A DNA stretch of 64,000 nt, taken from NCBI GenBank assembly GCA_019722365.1, contig JADFUC010001346.1:558001-622000 (forward strand), in the 5' to 3' direction. This document shows, in pieces, positions 55,392 through 64,000 of the stretch. Numbering within the stretch: the first letter of the stretch is position 1; every line of letters starts with the position of its first letter. The position numbers and the translations under genes are program-made. The notes under the pieces were generated by a model, which saw nothing but the letters and a program-made list of their open reading frames with translations, was not told the DNA's origin and searched no databases. Source of the DNA: Lithospermum erythrorhizon (Eukaryota > Streptophyta > Magnoliopsida > Boraginales > Boraginaceae).

Positions 55392-58300
55392 ATGGTTATT
55401 GATCAGTACAAGGATGTTGAAAATGGTGTAGTTCATGGGGTTGAGGAGTTAGGGATACCATTTCTTGAGAATTTCAAGAAAGTGGATGATTATGAAGGTG
55501 AAGTTGATAATGCTGTTGAAAAAGGTTCAATTGTAATGGTTTTATTGAGTACATTTGTTGCAGTTTGTGGCTCTTTTGAGTTTGGATTTTGTGTAAGTTC
55601 TAAATTATTAGGAAAGTACATTTTGTTAGGAAATTTATTGAAGACTTTGCATTTTTGTTCAGGAGAAAAGGTGAAGAAAATTATGTAGCTTAAGTTGAAT
55701 TCTTTTGCAGGTTGGATACTCTGCACCAACTCAGTTTGCTATCAGAAATGAACTAGATTTATCATTAGCAGAGGTTTGCAACCTTTTTTGTTTCAATTCT
55801 GAAAAAGAATATGATGGACTTTTGCTTATATAATTTGATTTTCTTGCAGTTTTCCATGTTCGGATCCATCATAACTATTGGTGCCATGGTTGGAGCTGTT
55901 TCAAGCGGCAGCATTGCAGATTTCGTAGGAAGGAAAGGCGTAAGTGAACCTAGGGGGAAAATATGTTAATCTTTGGGAATTCTACCAAGTCTAGTTAATT
56001 ACTTGTCAGTGAAAGTTGCATCAAATGCTTTCAAAATCATGCAACCTTATTGTTGTGCTTGATTTTGCAATGTCAAACAGGCAATGCGAATGTCAGCATG
56101 CTTCTGCACCATTGGATGGCTGGCAGTGTATTTCTCAATGGTATGAAGTATGCAACATTCTGATAACTCCAGATTCGAACGTGGTATGAAGAGTTACATT
56201 TCAGGCGTTTATAAGGGAGGGGGTCTCGGGTAGTACACATCCTTACCCCTGTGATAACAGGGAGGCTGTTTCAGAGCGGACCCAAGAGTGGAGTGCAAAC
56301 CTTGAAGTTGAAGTTTTTTTTGAAAGCTCGGTCGAGTATATTTCTTTTTAACAACTCAAGGGTACAAATGAGTACTTGAATTTTACAATTCGTGTCTCTT
56401 GATAAAATAGGCAGCATGGACCCTTGATGTGGGGAGGTTCTTCACAGGATATGGCATAGGCATACTTTCTTATGTGGTAATTACCATTTCATGTTAAGTT
56501 ATTAACACAACAACTCATCAGGTTTATATGCTGCTAAAATATTTGCTATTACGAAACTACATTGACAGGTCCCTGTATTCATAGCTGAAATCGCACCCCA
56601 GAACCTTCGTGGAGGCTTAACAACAATTAATCAGGTAAAGGAACAAAGTTTCTGTTTCATAACAATGATTCTTTATAGTTTCTATTAAATGTACTCCTCG
56701 TTATAAACTAATATCGAAACACGCAATGTTGTTTACCAATAATCAGATTGTGTTGTCCCATTCTGCAGCTCTTAATAGTCTGTGGAGCATCTGCTTCATA
56801 TTTGGTAGGAATTGTGGTAACATGGAGAACTCTTTCTTTAATAGGTAAAAATATAAACCACAAACGAACTGTTTGTCGAGAACATTTAAATTGGTTTGTT
56901 AAAATAATATGTTACTAACTAGTTAACTTTAATATGAAGGAGTTATTCCTTGTGTATTCCTACTTGTCGGTCTTGTCTGCATCCCGGAGTCTCCCAGATG
57001 GCTGGTAAGCTTCAAATAAATCCTCCTTAGGAGTATCAAATTAGAAATTAGTATATGTTAGCAATTATTTTTACTATCTTCATAAGGGAAAATTAGTAAA
57101 AATATTAGTTAGTGATTATTAGAAATACAGATTAATAATTTCAATCTATGTTTCCAAAACAGATCTATTACAGTTATGTGAGTTGATGGGGGAAGATATG
57201 GTAAGTTAAAATTAACATTGGTGAATGCAGGCGAAAGTTGGGCTTAGTAAAGAATTTCAAGCAGAGTTGCGCAAACTACGTGGAAAAGATGCTGATATTA
57301 CTCAAGAAGCTGCAGAGATACAAGTAATGTAGCTATATATCTCTTGAAATTCTGAGAATTTCTCTCTCGAAATGCTTGAACTCCTGAACTAAATATGAAA
57401 TATTTTGTATACTTAAATTGTATAGGCTTATGTTGATACTCTTCAAAGCCTTCCTAAAGCCAAGTTCATGGATTTGTTTGGGAGCAAATATATCCGCTCA
57501 GTGATTGTAAGCATTCTTAGTTAACATGTCTGTGTTCAACTGTAATGTATGTTCGATCAACTGATGTTCGATTATGCTTTTAATTGCACTTCAGATTGGT
57601 GTGGGGCTAATGGCATTGCAGCAGCTTGTAGGAATAAATGGAATAAATTTTTATGCCACTGAGATCTTTGTTGCAGCTGGTAAATGACATTTTCCTTTAT
57701 TGCACTTCAATCAAAGATTTAGAATTATGAGTTGTTCTTTTTGTCACATAAATACCGCTAGAGAGGAAAAATAATTTGCTCCGTATATCAGTAACTAACT
57801 TCGCAAGTTGTGTGTTTCAGGCCTTTCTGGAAATGAGGGAACAATAGCATATGCTATAATCCAGGTTTGTTCTATAAACATATAGAGTCGAGAAGGCTCG
57901 TTTGTCCCACAATCTGAATCTGAATTATAGATTCTATCATGTTCCAGCTCCCCATAACGGTTGTTGGTGCTACTCTAATGGACAAATCTGGAAGAAGAGC
58001 TCTAATTATGGTAAGCAATTTAGCTACTTCGTGGTCAACGATATTCTGGAACTTACTAGTATTTCATAAGGTAAATGCTCCATATGAAATGAAACAGACA
58101 ATGTCTATGCATCTTCAGGTGGCAGCATCAGGGATATTCCTTGGGTGCTTCCTGACTGGAGGTTCCTTCTTCTTGAAGGTATAATTACAGAGTTGATAAT
58201 GAATTTATAAAATTTCTAAGAAAGCTATTTGTGTTCCTGAATTGCCATCATTATATGTTTTTATCAGGAACATGGCTTATTGCTTGAGTGGGTTCCCCTT

Positions 58301-58949
58301 ATCGCCATCTCCGGTGTGCTGGTAAGTTTTAACAAACTTCAAAATATAGAGAGTACCATGTAACCATATACATGTATGATTCAAATTTTTTTGGATGATT
58401 TCTTCATTTAGCTTATGTTTGCCCATCTGTGCAACAGATCTATATCTCGTCGTTTTCCATAGGAATGGGAGGTGTTCCATGGGTCATAATGTCGGAGGTA
58501 ACTGAAAATTTACATCTCTAAGGTTTGTTTTTTGACAAGATATTGACATGGAATAAGAACATGAAAGTCTCACTCACTTGCCCTTGCAGATATTCCCAAT
58601 TCATGTCAAGGGTGTTGCTGGTAGCTTCGTAGTGCTAGTAAACTGGTTATGTGCTTGGATTGTTTCATTTACTTTCAACTTTCTTCTCACCTGGAGCTCC
58701 ACCAGTACGTTGAACTTATTATACAAATGACTATAGAGAACATCGAATTGGCTTAGTGATACGTCAATTTTACCAATACTTCAAAGTCCTGGTTTAATTT
58801 TGAAGTTCCATTTTGTTTGGCTATTTTTTGCAGGCACATTTTCGATATTCGCAGGATTTAGTATCGTTACAATACTATTTGTTGCAAAGGTTGTGCCAGA
58901 AACAAAAGGGAAAACATTGGAACAAATACAAGTGTTGATTAATTCGTAG
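55392..58949 (+). CDS. ERD6-like monosaccharide transporter
   Basis: Major-facilitator proton-sugar carrier; the ERD6-like branch mostly exports hexoses from the vacuole. Exons: 55392-55592, 55711-55773, 55850-55939, 56081-56140, 56411-56476, 56569-56634, 56769-56844, 56940-57004, 57231-57323, 57426-57506, 57595-57679, 57821-57864, 57948-58010, 58119-58178, 58268-58321, 58438-58497, 58590-58704, 58834-58949; total 485 aa with the 12-span layout. Signatures: [10 protein letters not shown] between spans 2 and 3, PESPRWL after span 6, [13 protein letters not shown] in span 7, DKSGRRALI between 8 and 9, and [12 protein letters not shown] at the end. The many small phase-0 exons are typical of this subfamily. 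The subcellular site is inferred from family knowledge only. Confidence 0.96.
56200..56320 (-). repeat. Inverted SINE relic in transporter intron 4
   Basis: Read on the minus strand it contains TGAAACAGCCTCCCTGTTAT, ACAGGGGTAAGGATG and downstream C-rich blocks, the same core as the HEMB intron 7 copy. Confidence 0.6.
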
Positions 58950-59274
58950 AAATTAGAGGTAATTATGAAGAACATATGAAGATTTTCAGAGGCCAATTCT
59001 TGATTCAGGCAGATCATAGATGAATTAAATTGAAGATGGATTGGAGATTTGACTAATCTTTTCTTCATTGTTGGCTTTGTTGGTTGCAATTGCATTCACT
59101 TGTAGAAATTACTATGTATCCCCTTAATTTGAATATTCCATATGAGCTTATGAAAAGGACTTGTCGTTCGAGTTTCATGACATATAGTAAACGAAAATTG
59201 ATGTAATGGATGGGTTTAAAGGTACTTGAGAATATGATTGATTTTATTCTTTGTATTTGTGATGATTGATGTCA
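58950..59274. terminator. 3' region of sugar transporter gene
   Basis: Follows the stop at 58947-58949 and should contain the 3' UTR. No coding sequence. Confidence 0.5.
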
Positions 59275-59838
59275 TTAATTATAGGGCAAATGACAAAAAC
59301 GTCCATCAGGATTTTAAAGATACTGAATTCCATCCACTATATAAGTTTTTTTTTATAAGTCTACCATTTCAACCATTCCGTCCAGTTAGCCGCTAAATTG
59401 ATCGTTAATTTACTTTTTATGGGGTCAGTATGGAATTATTTTATGAAAGAAGGCTCAAAATAAACCCTTTTTAAATGAGGTTACTTTGTAATATTTAAAA
59501 AAATAAATTTTTACCCCAATTTATCAACTGTAAGTTCTTGTAACCCCCAACCCTGCTACCTGAGCTTGTATTTCAACACAAACAAATTAGAACAAATCAT
59601 GGGAAATTGAAAATCAATTCAAAATGATTCCACCAAATGTCGACCAAAGTTTCTTCATTGCAGAATGTGGAGAATTTGAAGTTCTACAACAAGCCTCAGA
59701 AAAAACATACAAAAACAACACTGATTGTTCATGAGTTTTGTCTCTTCTTCTTGCAAAAATGAGGAAAAAAAATATAAACAAAATATTGTGCCACTGTGTA
59801 TATAGTGATGCTCCCCAATATCACCATATTCATCACTA

Positions 59839-60040
59839 TCACCAACCAACCTCCATGTCCATCACCACTAATAAGCATGTACTGATAAACCGAAACCATC
59901 CGCATCCGCTGAAAAGAACTGCACTGCAGTATCCATCCAATAAAGCTACCAGTCCGTCCTCGTTATTTTTTTGATCGAGAACCAACTGATCCGAATCGTA
60001 AAACTGCACATACCCGGTAAATTTAATATATAATGATATC
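59839..60040 (-). pseudogene. Coding-like fragment inside the Mutator-like element
   Basis: About 65 codons open on the minus strand (KFTGYVQFYDSDQLVLDQ..., DGLVALLDGYCSAVLFSG...) ending in TGA at 59839-59841. The composition is protein-like, but I recognise no domain. It may be a host gene piece picked up by the element, or chance. Confidence 0.3.
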
Positions 60041-60569
60041 TCACCACCCTCATTTCTGGCAGAGAACTCCTCCTCCAGCCTTTTCCTCCTTCAACGGCAA
60101 CAACCCCACCCCTCTTTCTCCTCCTTCCTTCTTCCTTTATAATTTCTTAATTATTAATTTAGAAATTTTAATTTGAGATTTTTGAATTAGATTTTTCTCA
60201 TTTCAATTAAAGTTTGGATTTGGGATTTATAATTACTTAATTCTTGGATTTGAATTTGGGTTTAAATTCATCAATTCTTTTTACCTCAATTTATTACCTT
60301 AATTCATGTTTTGATTTGGTGTTATCTGATTTAGGAAATTTTTTTTTGGATTTTTCTAGATCATACCTCGCCTCTAACCGTCCTAAAAACCGTGATCCGT
60401 AAGGTTGCAAGGTTTCCTGACTAGTTCTCGGGTCCAAAAATATCCAATATGGTTACCGTTCGGTCTGAACCGTGGCACGGTCCGATCCCGGCCCCTCGTC
60501 CCATCGATATCCTGACCTGTGAATCTCTACTAATCACCACCCACCAACCACATCACAAACCCGAAGTCA

Positions 60570-60703
60570 TATACACACACCCAACAAGATTGGGCTCGTA
60601 CGAAATGACCATTTTGCCCCTCCTATTTGGTAAAGTCAGTAATTGTGAAGCTTTCATTGGCGGCAAAATTGTCATTTCAATTAAAAACTTACTATTCCTG
60701 GTG
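60570..60703. mobile_element. MITE copy (TATACACACACC family) nested in the Mutator-like element
   Basis: ATATACACACACCCAACAAG at the left, then GAAATGACCATTTTGCCCC, then GCAAAATTGTCATTTCAATT, then ACTATTCCTGGTG at the right: the family order with diverged ends. Confidence 0.55.
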
Positions 60704-61871
60704 AAGGTGATAAGGTCAGCTTCATCACAAAACCCACGCCTACTAATTATATAGCCACCACTACCACCTATATATCAATTCCGGGAAATTAATCATGTAA
60801 ATCTTTAAATCATCAATTTCCTCTCAAATCCACACACCCATCCCAATCAATTTCGCTTACGAGTCTATGACGCTAAAGAAGTCGGGTTGGTGTTCACCCC
60901 ATATAAAACAAAAGCAATTTTGGCCATCGAATGGTCACCCAACTACATCCACATCATTATCACCAACTGAACAATAACTACTACTCCCTCCATTCTATTT
61001 ATAAGAATCCTTTTCTTCGATTTTGTCAAATTAGGTAAAAAAAGTGAGGAAAAATTAAGTTTGTGGTATGAATTTAAATTTTTCTCTAAACTTCTGTAAA
61101 ACTAAACGGTCCTTTAAAAATAGGGATGAGAAAACAAGAAACGTAAAAATTTAAACTTCATAACTCGTTCAATATCAAAGCGAGACAACAATCACAACAA
61201 TCAAGAATCTAGATTTTATAAAGAATTTAACTTGAACTGCACTCCAACGACGCGGAAATGGAAAACAAATTGAATCAATTTTTTAAATCAAAATTGATGA
61301 AAGATCGATCAAAATATAGTCTTTTCAGCACAAAATACTAAAGAAAGAGAAAATTAAAATCAATTTTCAGCAGATGCGTGAAAGTGGGTTTTATTCAAAA
61401 TTGAAACGATTTTATAAAATTCCAATAGGTTCTTATGAATCAAAATTGGTGGAAATCGAACAGTGATAAAATTGAATGTCCCTAATTTTATATCATTGGA
61501 TGGTGGTGGAGACAACATATTTGAGGATGATAAACGTGAAAATTACAAGATAAAACAATGAAAGAGTGAGATAATTGTGAAATACTATTTTATCCCTAAT
61601 TTCCCCTTATATCATGTTCGAAATTTAATTGAGGCAAAATGGTAATTTCTACCCCATTTATATACCGTGTTTCAAATTTAGTGAAAAGGATACGTTTTAA
61701 AAAAATTATAGTGAAATTAATTTCTTCAAAAATAATCGTGATAAAGACTCCATGTTAACAAGCTAACTGGGCCAACTTAGCAATGAATCGACAGAATGGT
61801 CAAATGGTAGACTTCAGTATATTATATTAAAACCCTGATGGGCGGTTTTTAAGTATTTGTCCTTAATCATA

Positions 61872-63070
61872 CAAAAACCGATTCGATTTGATCATGACTA
61901 TAAGTACGCATTTAAGAAATCGTACAATCACTTTAACGATCAAGTATTTTGTCAATATTTTGCACTTCTTCGAAAACTAATATAACCACGCGATATTAAA
62001 AAGACAAGTAAACTTCAGCTTAACTAATCAATCGAAATACATCCCACGACATTAATCATTCATAATATTTCAAAAGAGAGATTCGGCATAGTTAATATGA
62101 CGCTCTGTAATTTTACAAATTGATACCACTATAGTAGAGCATAGACTTGAAGCCACGTCACTAATTTGGGTGCCAGATTATGCCACCTACTATATAAAGT
62201 GAGCAGAAACATCATATGATCATTCACATAGTCCTCATTACCAAATCTTATCTCTCCGACAAATAATTTGGGACAAACAAAAACCCTCACTCTGTCTCAG
62301 TAAGCCCTCGTTTTTTATTCATTTCTTTTGCAAATTATTATTTCTCCTTAATTTATCATTTTATATTTATCCGTCTTAATTTATGCATTCATGACAACCT
62401 CAAAAACATTTATATAAAAAATTCAACTACTTAATCATGTGAATTTGTTTATTTGTTATTGCATCTTTTGATGTTGATTTTGTTATATGATCTTAAACTA
62501 ATACTCGAGTTTTGAATTTTGATGGTCGACTTTTTAAATTTTAAAATATTTGTGTATATGTATTTTACATGTTAATTTTGAGTGTTATACTCCCTACATC
62601 CCTAAAAGATCGTCCAATTAGATTAGAGAATGACTTCCAATTAGATTTTGTAATGATCGAGATTAACAAACTTTGATATCTTAATTGACTCATACAACTT
62701 TGATTTGAATCAAAATTATAATGTTAGTAAAGTAGAGTGAAAATATTATATTTTGATATAATTTCACAAAATGTTATACAACATATTGAGGAATATGAGT
62801 TGAAAGTCAATAAATCAAGACATCAATTTAGAAAGTAGACGATCTTTTAATGATGGAGGTTGTATTAGTTAGGAGTCTCAATTAATGCGACTAATTTTGT
62901 TAATTTTTTACTGTTTAAAGAACTGGATAATTATTTTGGGATGGAGGGAGTATCATATGCTCTCGTTCGCCGTGCTTATTTGATGTTTTCGATTTATTGA
63001 ATTGTTGAATTCACATGTATGTACTTTGATTAACTTCTCTTGTTGTGTGGTACTGGATATATTTACAGGA
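61872..63070 (+). promoter_or_regulatory. Promoter, 5' UTR exon and leader intron of LEC14B gene
   Basis: A TATA box TATATAAAG is at 62191-62199. An untranslated exon probably runs from about 62220 to 62299 (donor TCA|GTAAGC), with the acceptor TATTTACAG at about 63062-63070. The leader intron holds a Stowaway-type MITE. Confidence 0.5.
62588..62864. mobile_element. Stowaway-like MITE
   Basis: Left end TACTCCCTACATCCCTAAAA followed by GATCGTCC; right end GACGATCTTTTAATGATGGAGG then TTGTA. The ends are inverted repeats bordered by TA, as in Tc1/mariner Stowaway elements; about 277 bp, no ORF. Confidence 0.7.
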
Positions 63071-63325
63071 CATAAATGTGAACACCCATATTCATTATAG
63101 GATTTAGATAATAAAGTAAAGAAGTTGGGAATGTAAATTTGGAGTTACTTTACTAGAACTTGGAGTGTGTTAATGACATTATTGCTGAATTTAGAAGAAA
63201 AAAAGGCAGTGAAGAGAGAATAGTGGATTTCACCAAAATTGTTATTGATTATTGATGTGTGGTTAGACAACGGAAGAGATATAATATAGAGAAGAAGGAA
63301 GGCGAAGTGGTTAGACATAGAGAAA

Positions 63326-64000
63326 ATGAGCAGGGCTAGGATATATTTTGATCTACAGGATAGTGAAAATGCGGGGTCGTTTATAAGATCAAGGCCGGAC
63401 GAGGTCTTCAATTGTCGCGATGAAGAGATTGCACAGTCGACTAGAATAAAGTCTGATCCACATTATCTCTTACAACGGATGGGACCTGGCAGAGAGAAGT
63501 TGCCCATTAATTCCCTTAAAATGTTGATGGCTAGAGAAGGAAATTGTAGTGGGAGGGGAAAATTCTCATCGGCTGATTGTTGTCATGTGTTGAACCGGTA
63601 TTTACCTGTTACGAAACCCTTGGCAGTTGATAAGGTGAATAGTTGTGCATATATTTCGCAGTTCTCAGCAGATGGCTCTCGTTTTGTTGCAGGATATCAG
63701 GTATAGTACATATGATTATACTCCTCTACATCGACGTGAACACCACTACATAATCTATATTCCTCAGAAATATTCTATTTTTGTCCCTAGATCATTTTTA
63801 GCAATATTTATATTTTCTGCTACGGTTTAACTATATTTTTGTATTTCTATATGTAGGATAGCCACATAAGGATATATAATGTAGATAACGGATGGAAAGT
63901 TCAAAAGGATATTCGCGCCAAATTCTTAAGATGGACGATAACTGACACATCTCTTTCTCCGGATCGGCGTTTTCTTGTAAGCTCTCTCTTTTATTTGAGT
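63326..64000 (+). CDS. LEC14B: LEC14B-type WD40 repeat protein (partial, 5' end)
   Basis: Exons 63326-63700 and 63857-63976 join in phase (acceptor ATGTAG, donor CTT|GTAAGC) and give the first 165 residues; the gene leaves the window. The N-terminal DEVFNCRDEEIAQSTRIKSD, the conserved REGNCSGRGKFSSADCCHVL NRYLP region (about residues 70-93) and the first WD repeat (YISQFSADGSRFVAGYQ / SHIRIYNVDNGWKVQKDI) match the LEC14B/DCAF11-like family, thought to be substrate receptors for CUL4-DDB1 ubiquitin ligases. The ATG at 63326 was chosen as the first in the frame that keeps this homologous N-terminus. Confidence 0.9.

Larger units (their letters stand above)
59275..61871. mobile_element. Non-autonomous Mutator-like element with 9-bp target duplication
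   Basis: The element body is 59284-61862 (2579 bp). The left end reads GGGCAAATGACAAAAACG then TCCATCAGGATTTTAAAG; the right end on the other strand reads GGACAAATACTTAAAAACC then GCCCATCAGGGTTTTAA, an imperfect terminal repeat of roughly 40 bp. The flanks are TTAATTATA (59275-59283) and TTAATCATA (61863-61871), 8 of 9 identical; a 9-bp duplication is characteristic of Mutator-like elements. No transposase is encoded. Inside are an open frame (about 59839-60040, minus), a GC-richer block at 60360-60540 and a nested MITE copy at 60570-60703. Confidence 0.65.

Overview
The window is nuclear DNA of a flowering plant, very probably a core eudicot. The protein genes are split by GT-AG introns, the proteins are close to well-known plant families, several carry plastid transit peptides, and the spaces between genes are AT-rich and full of plant-type retrotransposons, SINEs and MITEs. 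I cannot name the species; the abundant 'tactccgta/acggagta' motifs give only a weak hint of Caryophyllales.

Layout. 1-4993: two nested minus-strand Ty1/copia elements; the left one is inserted inside the 3' LTR of the right one. 5626-9910 (-): HEMB, porphobilinogen synthase, 12 coding exons. 11120-11712 (-): a small two-exon gene of the DUF7054 ubiquitin-like type. 11.7-17.2 kb: AT-rich repeats, an orphan kinesin-12 exon and a short LTR element. 17276-24035 (+): plastid acyl-ACP synthetase (AAE15/16 type), 18 exons. 24373-27197 (-): selenium-binding protein, 7 exons, tail-to-tail with the previous gene. 30075-33246 (-): S-adenosylhomocysteine hydrolase, 3 exons. 33.3-37.7 kb: gene-free, with an unexplained GC-richer island. 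37724-39530: a chimeric transposon carrying a B3-domain ORF and, on the other strand, a coiled-coil tail. 40801-42963 (+): plastid acyl carrier protein, 4 exons. 47552-49365 (+): cytosolic Cu/Zn superoxide dismutase, 7 exons. 50084-53335 (-): DXS, 10 exons. 55392-58949 (+): ERD6-like sugar transporter, 18 exons. 59284-61862: a non-autonomous Mutator-like element with terminal inverted repeats and a 9-bp target duplication. 63326-end (+): the first exons of a LEC14B-type WD40 gene.

The exon models were built by hand from splice sites and reading phase. For all nine complete multi-exon genes the exon lengths sum to an intact frame (HEMB 422 aa, DUF7054 143, AAE 721, SBP 493, SAHH 485, ACP 135, SOD 151, DXS 717, transporter 485).

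Metabolic theme: five products act in or on plastid metabolism. HEMB makes tetrapyrroles, DXS starts the MEP isoprenoid pathway, ACP carries acyl chains and the AAE15/16-type enzyme loads fatty acids onto ACP. The neighbouring SBP (methanethiol oxidation) and SAHH (methyl cycle) are both tied to methionine-derived sulfur. This may be chance linkage. I do not see an undescribed multi-gene system; the best novel leads are the B3-bearing chimeric transposon, the Mutator-like element with an internal open frame, a candidate recent intron gain in HEMB and the intronic tandem arrays of SAHH and ACP.
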